Shown: piece by piece, positions 16,479 through 25,108 of the stretch
Layout: each line of letters opens with the position of its first letter
Position numbering within the stretch: position 1 is the stretch's first letter
Assembly (NCBI GenBank): GCA_029983625.1
Contig: JASBZF010000008.1
Location: 1-29,919, forward strand
DNA length: 29,919 nt
Direction: 5' to 3'
Origin: Pauljensenia sp.
Lineage (GTDB): Bacteria > Actinomycetota > Actinomycetes > Actinomycetales > Actinomycetaceae
Notes under the pieces: generated by a model
What the model was told of the DNA's origin: nothing
What the model saw: the letters and a program-made list of their open reading frames with translations, nothing else
Databases searched by the model: none
Made by a program: the position numbers and the translations under genes

Positions 16479-16551
16479 GCCCCGATAGCTCAGTGGATAG
16501 AGCGTTCGCCTCCGGAGCGAAAGGTCGCAGGTTCGAATCCTGTTCGGGGCA
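16479..16551 (+). tRNA. tRNA-Arg (anticodon CCG)
   Basis: A full cloverleaf can be drawn. The acceptor stem is GCCCCGA paired with TCGGGGC, the D arm contains AGCTCAGTGGATAGAGC, the anticodon stem is TTCGC/GCGAA with loop CTCCGGA (anticodon CCG, decoding CGG), and the T arm carries GGTTCGAATCC. The discriminator base is A. A complete CCA is not encoded (the sequence continues ACCCC), so CCA is added afterwards. The gene is alone and oriented opposite to rpiB. From 16552 to 16830 I see no gene; a ccctaggg palindrome lies directly after the tRNA, and the next gene converges from the right. Confidence 0.97.
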
Positions 16552-16830
16552 CCCCTAGGGAACGTGCTCGCATACCTTTTGAATGCTCTTGGGTGTGCGT
16601 GTCGCCATCCGACTTTTTCTCAGTAGCCCTATCACTCCAAAAATCTGAAGTATGTGTACGCGCAAAGCCACGGGTGACAAAACGTGGGTAAGAGGAAAAT
16701 CTGAATGAGAAAAGCCCGTATCGTGCACGTACACAAAGGTCAATGAGCGTACAGGGCACGAAGAAGAGCGTGAAGCAAAGACATTCATCGAGCATGGAAT
16801 CCCCACGGTCTTCGTGATAAGCACTTGGTC

Positions 16831-17646
16831 TTAGTCGTAGGCTCCCTGCTTGAGCGCGCCCGGAGGATCGGGTTGGACCCACAGGCCGCGTTCAGAAAGG
16901 AAATCACGCACGAAACGAGGGCGATTTGTCACGATGCCGTCAACACCAAGTCCAATGAGATTCGTGATGTCTTCGGGTTCATCCACCGTCCAGACGTGAA
17001 CCGCAAGACCTAAAGAATGGGCGGCGGCAACGAAACGACGATCCACAACGGTAATCGGACCGTAAGAGTAAGGAACCTGAGCTGCGACGACACCGAGATG
17101 CGCACCGGGAACACGCCAACGCCCAGGATGCGACGCTGTTTTTGCCGCAGCGACAAGACGCACAACCGCACTCATCCCTAAAGATGTGGCAACACGAGCT
17201 CGGGTCGCTACGCGCATCCGCTGCACTCGCAATTCATCGAAAGAAGTGACAAGCACACGGTCAAAGGCACGATGCTGGGAAAGCACCTCCAGCAAAGGAT
17301 CTTCCACAGCTTTTACCTTCGCGTCAATGTTGAAATACATCGTCGGGAAAGCCTCAAGTGCTTCGGCAAGCAAAGGCATCTGTTGGCCCTGCGCGTCACG
17401 AAGACGAGAAATTTCCCGATAGCTCAGGTCCGACACTTTCGCGTGAACACCAAAGCAACGATCAAGACGCGAGTCGTGGCTCAGCACAACATGCCCGTCA
17501 GCTGTGAGATGAACATCGGTTTCGATGTGCCGGATTCCAAGCGAATATGCGTAGGAGAAAGCCTGAAGCGTATTCTCTGTTGACTTCTCGTTCCCGCCCC
17601 TGTGGGCCAGGATAATCGGTCCGACACGCGAAGCGACAGGAATCAT
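16831..17646 (-). CDS. Glycerophosphodiester phosphodiesterase family protein
   Basis: This 271-residue TIM-barrel phosphodiesterase hydrolyses glycerophosphodiesters to glycerol 3-phosphate and an alcohol. Catalytic and metal residues are visible: AHRGGNEKSTENT (H15), HIETDVHLTADG (E42, D44) and LSHDSRLDR (H57). The C-terminal strand HVWTVDEPEDITNLIGLGVDGIVTNRP is typical of the family. There is no signal peptide, so it should be cytoplasmic, recycling phospholipid headgroups. The ATG at 17646 is chosen over one six bases upstream because it overlaps the M23 peptidase stop (ATGA) and has AAGAGG at seven bases. The coupling to a cell-wall peptidase suggests an envelope-turnover operon. Confidence 0.93.
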   Translation of the reverse strand: MIPVASRVGPIILAHRGGNEKSTENTLQAFSYAYSLGIRHIETDVHLTADGHVVLSHDSRLDRCFGVHAKVSDLSYREISRLRDAQGQQMPLLAEALEAFPTMYFNIDAKVKAVEDPLLEVLSQHRAFDRVLVTSFDELRVQRMRVATRARVATSLGMSAVVRLVAAAKTASHPGRWRVPGAHLGVVAAQVPYSYGPITVVDRRFVAAAHSLGLAVHVWTVDEPEDITNLIGLGVDGIVTNRPRFVRDFLSERGLWVQPDPPGALKQGAYD

Positions 17647-18545
17647 GAACATGCCTCTTGGTTGATGTCGATCGCCCCGTTGGCTGCCAGCCACGCATCA
17701 GGATCTATCGGATCGTCGGAAGCGTTATGAATCTCCAAGTGCAAATGCGGCCCCGTGGACATGCCTTGCGAACCCACAGCACCAATCACCTGACCCGCTT
17801 CAACGTTTTGACCTTTTGTCACGAGAATCTGGTTCGCATATTGATGAAGGTAAAGGGAATAAAAGACTGTGCCATCTGAGAACTCGTGGCGAAGTTTCAC
17901 CGCATCACCGCCACCGTAAGGATCGTGATAGACATCGACAACTACTCCCGAATACACCGCGTGTAGCGGAGTTCCTAAAGGAGCAGCCATATCGGTTCCC
18001 GTGTGGAAGTCCGGCAATCCGTTCACGGGATTAGTACGCGGCCCAAAGGGCGAAGTCGATTGATAACGCCCGGCTTCAATCGGCATGTAGACGGTTCGCC
18101 TGTCCACCTCGACAGAACGTTCACCATTAGCAGAGGTCTCAGCCGGAATGCACTGGGTGACGGTGAGCGGGGCGCGGAAACGCGCCCGCGACACAGCTGT
18201 TGCCGACCCCTCAAGCGAATTCGATATGACCGTGTGTCTGCCCTGCATCCATGTGCTGCCCAGCGCCGTCCCCATTGCACGAGACGGTAAAGAGATCGAG
18301 GCTTCCGAACCGACAAAACCCGACAGAGGAATGACGACGGTCATCACAAAGAGCGCAGCAAGCACACCGGATTGAGCAAGAGAAAACACACGTGTCGTCT
18401 GTACGCCCTGAGGATGATGTCGAGGAGAAGTATCATCCGAAAGTCGATTCGCCTCAGCTTCGCGGATCTCGCGGCGCGAAGGCAAAGGACAGGGGGTAGG
18501 GGCCTGTGACACGCCTTGTTCCTCCCACTCGACATCGACGGCCAC
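17643..18545 (-). CDS. Membrane-anchored M23 family metallopeptidase
   Basis: This 300-residue protein has a cytoplasmic N-terminus of about 50 residues, one membrane segment (about 57-79), a linker, and a C-terminal LytM/M23 domain. The zinc ligands expected of active M23 enzymes are present: H181 and D185 in FHTGTDMA, then H267 and H269 in GPHLHLE, with H234 as the extra active-site His. It is therefore predicted to cut peptidoglycan cross-bridges or stems. The start is GTG at 18545; the site GAAGAG before it is weak, and downstream alternative starts before the membrane segment cannot be excluded. The gap to the preceding CNNM gene is 76 bases. It overlaps the phosphodiesterase gene by four bases. 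Confidence 0.92.
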   Translation of the reverse strand: MAVDVEWEEQGVSQAPTPCPLPSRREIREAEANRLSDDTSPRHHPQGVQTTRVFSLAQSGVLAALFVMTVVIPLSGFVGSEASISLPSRAMGTALGSTWMQGRHTVISNSLEGSATAVSRARFRAPLTVTQCIPAETSANGERSVEVDRRTVYMPIEAGRYQSTSPFGPRTNPVNGLPDFHTGTDMAAPLGTPLHAVYSGVVVDVYHDPYGGGDAVKLRHEFSDGTVFYSLYLHQYANQILVTKGQNVEAGQVIGAVGSQGMSTGPHLHLEIHNASDDPIDPDAWLAANGAIDINQEACS

Positions 18546-18621
18546 ACTCGGCCCGGACTCTTCTCAAAATACCCCGATCATTTCGGCTGCGCCAGACATT
18601 CACAGATTCACTCAGGAAGAA

Positions 18622-19722
18622 TCACACCTTCCTCCCCTGTTCTGAGGGAAAAGAAGGCAGTTCCGTATCGCGTTCCCAAGCGGATTCCTCACGTTGAAGA
18701 GAATCACGGACTTCACCGATCAGTTCTTCGAGAATATCTTCAAGGAAAAGAACACCGATCACCCTGCGGGCATCATCGGTGACGAGGGCGAGGTGAGCGC
18801 CCGTGGCCTGCATATGACGCAGCGCGTCCTCCACTTCGTCTTGGGCACGTACAGCACCCATTTTCCGAATACGCCACGGCGTCACCGGCTGCTCACGTTC
18901 TTCAGCATCGGCGTAGAGAACATCTTTCAGATGTAAATAGCCCTGAATCTGTCCGCGCGCATCCGCGACGGGGAACCGTGAAAATCCCGTAAGCGCAACT
19001 TCACGCTCTAGCTTCGCAGGAGTAACGGAAGCAGGAAGCACAATCAGTTCAGACAGTGGGACCATTGCTGAAGCGGCGGTTTCTTCAGAGAACTCAAGGG
19101 ATCCTGAAAGCAAACCCAGCTCGTCACTGAGCGTTCCTTCAGCCGCAGATAACTCAACGATTGAGGCGACCTCTTCGGCTGTGAAAGTCGCAGCAATTTC
19201 ACCCTTGGGTTCCACACCGCACCAGCGCAAAATCGTATTGGCTACATGATCCATCGCCCGAATGAGAGGCCCTACAAGACGACCGATCATCACAAGAGGT
19301 GGGGCGAGAATAAGAAGAAGACGCGCCGGATTCGCTAAGGAAATGTTCTTCGGAAGCATTTCGCCACAGACGACGTGAAGAAAAAGAACGATCACCAAGG
19401 CGAGCGCAAATCCGAAAACGTGACTCGTCGCCTCAGGAACACCCAGGGAAGTCATGGGCCCTTCAAAAAGGCTGGCAATCGCGGGTTCAGCAATCACACC
19501 GAGTGTCGTCGAAGCAACTGTCACACCCAATTGGCAGATCGCCAGCATCAAGGACACGTGTTCGAGGGCGTACATTGCATAAGCCGATCCTCGTGCGCCC
19601 TCGGCACGTAAAGGCTCGATCTGAGAACGTCGCGACGAGGTCGTCGCGAACTCTCCGGCCACAAAAAAAGCGTTCGCAGTTAGGAGGACACAAGTGGTCG
19701 TTACTGCCCAGGTGATGCTCAC
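18622..19722 (-). CDS. CNNM/CBS-domain membrane protein, short form without CorC domain
   Basis: This 366-residue protein has a CNNM transmembrane domain (hydrophobic segments at about residues 5-25, 55-80, 102-120 and 133-150) with the family motif GEMLPK at 120-125. A CBS pair follows (PLSELIVLP through VIGVLFLEDILEELIGE). It stops soon after the CBS pair with a polar tail and lacks the C-terminal CorC/HlyC domain present in its two paralogues. It is implicated by family in Mg2+ or other divalent cation export. The start is GTG at 19722, inside a GTGA overlap with the upstream paralogue and after a strong GGAGGTGG ribosome site. The two adjacent paralogues may work as a heteromer, since CNNM proteins dimerise. 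Confidence 0.91.
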   Translation of the reverse strand: MSITWAVTTTCVLLTANAFFVAGEFATTSSRRSQIEPLRAEGARGSAYAMYALEHVSLMLAICQLGVTVASTTLGVIAEPAIASLFEGPMTSLGVPEATSHVFGFALALVIVLFLHVVCGEMLPKNISLANPARLLLILAPPLVMIGRLVGPLIRAMDHVANTILRWCGVEPKGEIAATFTAEEVASIVELSAAEGTLSDELGLLSGSLEFSEETAASAMVPLSELIVLPASVTPAKLEREVALTGFSRFPVADARGQIQGYLHLKDVLYADAEEREQPVTPWRIRKMGAVRAQDEVEDALRHMQATGAHLALVTDDARRVIGVLFLEDILEELIGEVRDSLQREESAWERDTELPSFPSEQGRKV

Positions 19723-21050
19723 AACTCCACCTCCACATTTTGAGGTGCGACCGGAGAAGTGAGCGCGATCTGCGTAATCCTGCGCCCCTGCATGGCGATC
19801 ACCTCTAAGGTCGTGCCCTGAGAAGCGACAGCGTCACCCACTTGAGCGACACGTCCCAGTTTGGACATGACAAAGCCCGCGATCGTGTCGTAGGCCGGAT
19901 CTTCAGGCAAGGAGATGCCGGTACGTTCCACAAGCTCATCGGGACGTAAAGTACCGGGGATGAGGAGCGTTCCGTCCGCGCGGGTACGAATACCGAGCCT
20001 GCGCCCATCGTGTTCGTCCGACACCTCACCCACGATTTCTTCGATGACATCTTCCAGCGTGACCACCCCGGAAAGTCCCCCGTATTCATCGACGACAATC
20101 GCCATCTGGAGTCCTTCTTCGCGCAGTTGGGACAGAAGGGAAGCGATCGGCGCGGTTTCGGGGACCGAAGGTGCGTGAGCCATAAGGGAAGCTGAGACGA
20201 CGGGCACTTCGCTGCGTTTCTCGTAGGGAACACCGATTGCGCGACGCAAGGAAACGAGGCCGAGAATGTCATCGGAGTCTTCGCCGATAATGGGGAAACG
20301 CGAATGCCCAGTCTCGCGCGACAAAGCAACAACGTCTGCGGCACACGCTTGAGATCCGAGGAAGTGGACGCGCCCTCTATCGGTCATGACATCGACAGCG
20401 GTCAGATCCGAAATCCTCATCGAGTTCGTTAAAAGCGCAGCCGTTGAAGTGTCGAGCGTTCCTTTTTCAGCGCTGTGACGCACAAGAGCCGCAAGTTCAG
20501 AGGCTGAACGCGCCGAAGAGAGTTCTTCTTGCGCTTCGATACCAAGGCATTTCAAGACCGCGTTCGCTGAAGCGTTGAGGACGAGGATGAGCGGCTTCAT
20601 GAGCGCGGTAAAGGCACTGTGAAAAGGAACGACCACTTTGGCGGTCTTCAGCGGATGGGCGAGGGCGAGATTTTTGGGAACCAGCTCACCAAAAAGCATG
20701 GAGAAAGCGTTAATGAATACGGCGGCAATCATCGCCGCCAGGCCCGCAGCAATCGCCTCCGCCCATCCCATCGCCCCAAAAACCCTGTAGAGCAGATCTG
20801 AGATCGTGACTTGAGTGGTGTAGCCCAGCAGAATCGTCGTTAAGGTAATCCCCACTTGGGCTCCCGACAGCTGAGTGGAGAGTGTGCGAGTAGCGTGAAG
20901 GACCGATTCTGCGGACTTGTCCCCTGCGTGTGCGCGCTTTTCCACAAGCGCTGGATCGAGGGCGACGAGTGAAAACTCAGCGGAAACGAAGATGAAGGTG
21001 CCCGCAACGAGGACGAGCCCCAGGAGAAGCATCACAATGGCGAGGATCAT
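19719..21050 (-). CDS. CNNM/CBS/CorC-domain membrane protein, long form
   Basis: This 443-residue protein has a CNNM membrane domain with four hydrophobic segments in the first 150 residues and the motif GELVPK at 121-126. A CBS pair follows (AVDVMTDRGRVHFL through VVDEYGGLSGVVTLEDVIEEIVGEVSDEHD), then a C-terminal CorC/HlyC domain (about 355-430). Family members are linked to Mg2+/Co2+ efflux; older annotation calls them haemolysin-like, which is misleading. The ATG at 21050 has AGAGG eight bases upstream. It is the first gene of a four-gene run with overlapping ends. A TACATT 37 bases before the start could be its -10. It differs from the era-operon paralogue in keeping the GELVPK motif. 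Confidence 0.92.
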   Translation of the reverse strand: MILAIVMLLLGLVLVAGTFIFVSAEFSLVALDPALVEKRAHAGDKSAESVLHATRTLSTQLSGAQVGITLTTILLGYTTQVTISDLLYRVFGAMGWAEAIAAGLAAMIAAVFINAFSMLFGELVPKNLALAHPLKTAKVVVPFHSAFTALMKPLILVLNASANAVLKCLGIEAQEELSSARSASELAALVRHSAEKGTLDTSTAALLTNSMRISDLTAVDVMTDRGRVHFLGSQACAADVVALSRETGHSRFPIIGEDSDDILGLVSLRRAIGVPYEKRSEVPVVSASLMAHAPSVPETAPIASLLSQLREEGLQMAIVVDEYGGLSGVVTLEDVIEEIVGEVSDEHDGRRLGIRTRADGTLLIPGTLRPDELVERTGISLPEDPAYDTIAGFVMSKLGRVAQVGDAVASQGTTLEVIAMQGRRITQIALTSPVAPQNVEVEL

Positions 21051-21087
21051 CGCAACCTCTGGGAATACGTGAACTGCTCACCTGAGG

Positions 21088-21093
21088 AATGTA
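21088..21093 (-). promoter_or_regulatory. Candidate -10 element for the CNNM-M23 operon
   Basis: TACATT on the minus strand fits TANNNT and leaves a leader of about 30 bases with an AGAGG ribosome site. The -35 is not convincing. Confidence 0.28.
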
Positions 21094-21282
21094 AGAAAAA
21101 GGGCAATCGGCCCGTACTGTCAGAATCCATTGTGGTGGCAGTCTACAAGGTGAAAAGCTCAGGGCTGCCTGTGGAGCGTATTAACGCAGTCACGTGAACA
21201 AGAAGAGAAGCACATTTGTGTCAATATTAGGTTTTCGTTTGGGCAAGAATCCGCCCACAGCTCCTCGAATCTCAACCAAGTC

Positions 21283-21296
21283 GGGCCTAAAGGCCC
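21283..21296. repeat. Short hairpin GGGCCTAAAGGCCC upstream of kgd
   Basis: This is a 5-bp GC-only stem with a four-base loop, sitting just before the candidate kgd -10 in the -35 region. A second small inverted repeat, GGGC...GCCC, lies about 40 bases further upstream. It could be an operator or chance. The rest of the 302-base gap between the divergent CNNM gene and kgd shows only candidate promoter elements. Confidence 0.35.
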
Positions 21297-21305
21297 AGAA
21301 GAGTT

Positions 21306-21311
21306 CTAAAC
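21306..21311 (+). promoter_or_regulatory. Candidate -10 element for kgd
   Basis: TAAACT fits TANNNT and would start transcription near 21318, leaving a leader of about 35 bases that contains the AAGGGAGG ribosome site. The GGGCCTAAAGGCCC hairpin covers the -35 region. Confidence 0.4.
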
Positions 21312-21352
21312 TGGCCCCAAGGGTTCAATGACGAGCAAGGGAGGCGACCCAC

Positions 21353-24300
21353 GTGGCACACATGGACTCTCAATCCGAGGCAGAAAACTGGTACGTCGCT
21401 TCAATGCGCGAACTTTTTTCCCGCAATCCACACGCCCTCGACGAGTCCTGGAGGCGCTATTTCGCAACCGAAGAGGCACCCCTCCAGCTTCGCCACCCAC
21501 GCCCCCCTACACCCGAAACGCTTCCTCGTGCGGATGTCGTTGCCGAAGCCGAGCTTCTTGCTGACGAAGACGAACACCCCCTGCGCGATGTCCCCAACAC
21601 CGAATCCGTGACCCGATCCGACCTGCCGCCCGCACCGCCCTCGGCAATCGCAGAAGCAACTTCCCCCTACACGCGCCAACTCCGAGGACGCCCCGCCCTC
21701 GCGCGATACAGCGAAACACCCGAGGACGAAGCCCTCGTGTTGAAAGGTGTCGCACGCGCCACCGCGAAGAACATGGACGCTTCCCTGTCCATGCCCACCG
21801 CCACATCTCAACGCCAGATCCCCGCCAAACTCCTCATCGAAAACCGCACCCTCATCAACGCTCATCTCGCACGCAGCACCGGCGGTAAAATTTCCTTCAC
21901 CCACCTCATCGCCTACGCAATCGTCGAAGCTCTGTGCGAAATGCCAGAACTGAATGTCCGCTACGAACTGAAAGACTCCACACCCCTCATTCGTCATTTC
22001 GCCCACGTCGGTATCGGTATCGCAATGGACGTGACGAATAAAAAAGGCGAACGCACGCTTGTGGTTCCCGTCATCCGTGAAGCCGACACCCTCACCTTCT
22101 GGGAGTTCGTCGAGGCGTATCAAGCTCTCATCGCCAGGGCCCGCGCAGGAGAACTACGCGCCACAGATTTCCAAGGGGCAACCGTATCACTGACCAATCC
22201 CGGCACCCTCGGCACCACGACCTCCGTACCGCGCCTCATGTGCGGGCAAGGACTGATTATCGGTGTGGGAGCCACCGACTACCCCGCCGAATACCGAGGG
22301 GTATCCCCAAAAAAGCTCGCGACACTGGGCATTTCAAAGACGATGTACATGTCCTCAACCTACGATCACCGCATCATTCAAGGTGCGGCCTCAGGACAGT
22401 TCCTCGCCCTCGTCGATAAAAAACTCTCAGGACTCGACGGCTTCTACGAACGAGTATTCACTTCCCTTCACGTCCCGCACTATCCCTACACCTGGGAAAA
22501 GGATCACGAATACGATCCCGAACGCGAAAAAGGTAAGCCCGCTCGCATCGCAGAAATCATCCACGCCTATCGTTCACGCGGACATCTGGCCGCCGACACC
22601 GACCCCCTGGCCTACCGGGTGCGTCGCCATCCTGACCTCGACATCACCCGATACGGACTGGGCGTGTGGGACCTGGAGCGCTCCTTCCCCACCGGAGGAT
22701 TCGGCGGAGAAGACCACATGGTGCTGCGCGATCTTCTCGCGCGTCTGCGCGACACCTACACACGCTCGGTCGGCATCGAATACATGCACATCCAAGACCC
22801 CGAGCAACGCACCTGGGTTCAACGTCGCATCGAAGGACCCTACGAAGCACCAACCCCTAAGGAACAACGCCGAATCCTTCACACCCTGATCCGCGCCGAA
22901 GCATTTGAAGAATTCCTCCAGACAAAATTCGTCGGACAGAAACGCTTCTCCCTTGAAGGCGGAGAATCCCTCATCCCCCTGCTTGACGCGATCCTTGCTT
23001 CCTCAGCGCGGAATGGTATCCACGAAGTTGCGATCGGCATGGCACATCGTGGCCGCCTCAACGTCCTCGTCAATATTGCAGGTAAATCCCTCGCTCAGAT
23101 CTTCTCCGAGTTCGAAGGCATCCATGAGCCTTCCAGCACTCAAGGTTCCGGCGACGTCAAATACCACCTCGGCACGTGGGGGGTCTATTCCCTTGAAGAC
23201 GGTGTGGCGACGAAGGTGTACATGGCTGCGAACCCCTCACACTTGGAAGCCGTCAACGGTGTTCTTGAGGGCATTGTGAAAGCCAAGCAGGATCAACTCG
23301 GCGACGAAGACCTTCCCATCATTCCCGTCCTCATCCACGGAGATGCCGCCTTTATCGGACAGGGGGTCGTCCAAGAAACCCTCAACATGTCCCAGCTCAC
23401 CGGATACAAGACCGGCGGCACAGTCCACATCATCGTCAATAATCAGATCGGTTTTACAACCGGCCCCACCGCAGGGCGTTCCACCCGCTACCCGACCGAT
23501 CTGGCGAAGGGTCTGCAAGTGCCGATCCTCCACGTCAACGCAAACGATCCTGAAGAAGTCGTGCGTGTTGCACGCCTCGCGTGGGAGTACCGGCAGACCT
23601 TCCACAAGGATGTCATTATCGACCTCGTGTGCTACCGCCGACGCGGACACAACGAGGGCGATGACCCGTCGATGACGCAGCCCGTCATGTACACGCTCAT
23701 CAACCGGATTCCCTCCACGCGCGCGGTGTACATCTCCAATCTTGTTGGGCGCGGACGCCTCACTGAAAACGACGCGCGCGAACTCACAAGCGAATACGAG
23801 AACGAGCTTTCCCGGATCCTCGGAGAAACACGCGAAAACGGCGGATGGCAGCCCAGTTCCTCCACTGAGAACACCTCCTGCGCCTGGGTGATGCCCGAGT
23901 CGCAACTCCTCGGTCAGGGCATGATGATCGGGTGGACTTCCGCTACTTCCCTAGAGGAAATTCACCGTATCGGCGACGCTCACCTCAATTTCCCCGAAGG
24001 ATTCACCCCTCACCCGAAGATGGCCCAGGTGTGTGAGCGTCGCCGCGACATGGCTTACGGGAAGCGTCCTATCGACTGGGGTTTTGCTGAACTCCTTGCT
24101 TTCGGCACGCTCCTCATGGAAGGAACACCGATCAGGCTCTCCGGTGAAGATGCTCGTCGCGCCACCTTTGTTCAGCGTCACGCGGTCCTTCACGATCATC
24201 TCGACGGACGCGAATTCACTCCTCTTCAGTTCCTTACCCCCACTCAAGCCAACTTTGAGGTTCTTGATTCTCCTCTGTCCGAATACGCGGTTCTTGCTTT

Positions 24301-25093
24301 CGATTACGGCTACTCCACGCAGCGACCCGAAGCGCTCACCCTCTGGGAAGCTCAGTTTGGTGACTTCGCCAATGGCGCACAGACAGTGATCGACGAGTTC
24401 ATTTGTTCAGCCGAACAAAAATGGGGGCAGCGTTCCTCCCTTGTCATGCTCCTGCCTCATGGATACGAAGGGCAGGGGCCGGACCATTCTTCCGCGAGGA
24501 TCGAACGCTACCTCCAACTGGCAGCTGAAGACAATATGCGAATCATTCAGCCATCGACTCCGGCGAATCACTTCCATATGCTCCGCGTCCAGGCATATTC
24601 TCGCCCACGTAAACCACTGATCGCGATCACACCCAAGCAGCTGCTTCGTCTCAGCGCGGCCACTTCCTCGATTGACGAGTTCACGCATGGGACTTTCCTC
24701 CCTGTCATCGGTGAAACTGACCCCCTGATCGACCCTGCAGCGGTTACGCGCGTTCTGATGTGTACGGGTCGCGTCTACTATGACCTCGTAAGAGAGCGCG
24801 AGGCCCGCCAGGATCGTCGCACCGCGATCATCCGGATCGAACAGCTCTACCCTCTGGCCACTGACGAAGTCCTCGCGGCTTTGTCGAACTACGGATCGGC
24901 TGAACTCGTGTGGGTTCAAGACGAACCGAAGAACCAGGGGGCCTGGCCTTTCCTCGCACTCAATATGTTCATGGAGTGGTCACAGCCGGTTCGCCTTATT
25001 TCGAGGCCGGAATCGGCAACGACTGCGGCCGGACGCGCATCGCTTCATCAGGAGCAAAACGCTGAGTTGCTGCGACGTGCTTTCGACCGTTGA
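21353..25093 (+). CDS. kgd: Multifunctional 2-oxoglutarate decarboxylase/dehydrogenase (E1o fused to E2-type acyltransferase)
   Basis: This 1246-residue TCA-cycle enzyme is of the actinobacterial Kgd/OdhA type. The N-terminal helix (AENWYVASMRELFSRNPHALDESWRRYF) is the family start and is followed by a Pro/Glu-rich linker. An E2-like acyltransferase domain spans about 105-350 (H339 in YDHRIIQGA) and lacks any lipoyl domain. The thiamine-diphosphate E1 part runs from about 370, with GMAHRGRLNVL (H565), HGDAAFIGQGVVQETLNMS, NNQIGFTT, YRRRGHNEGDDPS and LPHGYEGQGPDHSS. In relatives a lipoylated E2 is supplied in trans, and an FHA protein (GarA/OdhI) binds and inhibits the enzyme. The GTG at 21353 is chosen over the ATG nine bases later because AAGGGAGG is eight bases before it. 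Confidence 0.96.
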   Translation: MAHMDSQSEAENWYVASMRELFSRNPHALDESWRRYFATEEAPLQLRHPRPPTPETLPRADVVAEAELLADEDEHPLRDVPNTESVTRSDLPPAPPSAIAEATSPYTRQLRGRPALARYSETPEDEALVLKGVARATAKNMDASLSMPTATSQRQIPAKLLIENRTLINAHLARSTGGKISFTHLIAYAIVEALCEMPELNVRYELKDSTPLIRHFAHVGIGIAMDVTNKKGERTLVVPVIREADTLTFWEFVEAYQALIARARAGELRATDFQGATVSLTNPGTLGTTTSVPRLMCGQGLIIGVGATDYPAEYRGVSPKKLATLGISKTMYMSSTYDHRIIQGAASGQFLALVDKKLSGLDGFYERVFTSLHVPHYPYTWEKDHEYDPEREKGKPARIAEIIHAYRSRGHLAADTDPLAYRVRRHPDLDITRYGLGVWDLERSFPTGGFGGEDHMVLRDLLARLRDTYTRSVGIEYMHIQDPEQRTWVQRRIEGPYEAPTPKEQRRILHTLIRAEAFEEFLQTKFVGQKRFSLEGGESLIPLLDAILASSARNGIHEVAIGMAHRGRLNVLVNIAGKSLAQIFSEFEGIHEPSSTQGSGDVKYHLGTWGVYSLEDGVATKVYMAANPSHLEAVNGVLEGIVKAKQDQLGDEDLPIIPVLIHGDAAFIGQGVVQETLNMSQLTGYKTGGTVHIIVNNQIGFTTGPTAGRSTRYPTDLAKGLQVPILHVNANDPEEVVRVARLAWEYRQTFHKDVIIDLVCYRRRGHNEGDDPSMTQPVMYTLINRIPSTRAVYISNLVGRGRLTENDARELTSEYENELSRILGETRENGGWQPSSSTENTSCAWVMPESQLLGQGMMIGWTSATSLEEIHRIGDAHLNFPEGFTPHPKMAQVCERRRDMAYGKRPIDWGFAELLAFGTLLMEGTPIRLSGEDARRATFVQRHAVLHDHLDGREFTPLQFLTPTQANFEVLDSPLSEYAVLAFDYGYSTQRPEALTLWEAQFGDFANGAQTVIDEFICSAEQKWGQRSSLVMLLPHGYEGQGPDHSSARIERYLQLAAEDNMRIIQPSTPANHFHMLRVQAYSRPRKPLIAITPKQLLRLSAATSSIDEFTHGTFLPVIGETDPLIDPAAVTRVLMCTGRVYYDLVREREARQDRRTAIIRIEQLYPLATDEVLAALSNYGSAELVWVQDEPKNQGAWPFLALNMFMEWSQPVRLISRPESATTAAGRASLHQEQNAELLRRAFDR

Positions 25094-25108
25094 TCCGAAG
25101 GGAGCGCT

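Noticed and set aside
16490..16882. 130-codon minus-strand frame ending GFEPATFRSGGERSIH
   Set aside because: Its C-terminal end is the antisense translation of the tRNA-Arg gene, and it overlaps the end of the phosphodiesterase gene. This is a well-known type of false hypothetical protein created by translating tRNA genes.
21401..22123. 240-codon minus-strand frame opposite kgd, and a 222-codon one at 23237-23905
   Set aside because: They mirror kgd codon bias and lack domains or ribosome sites.
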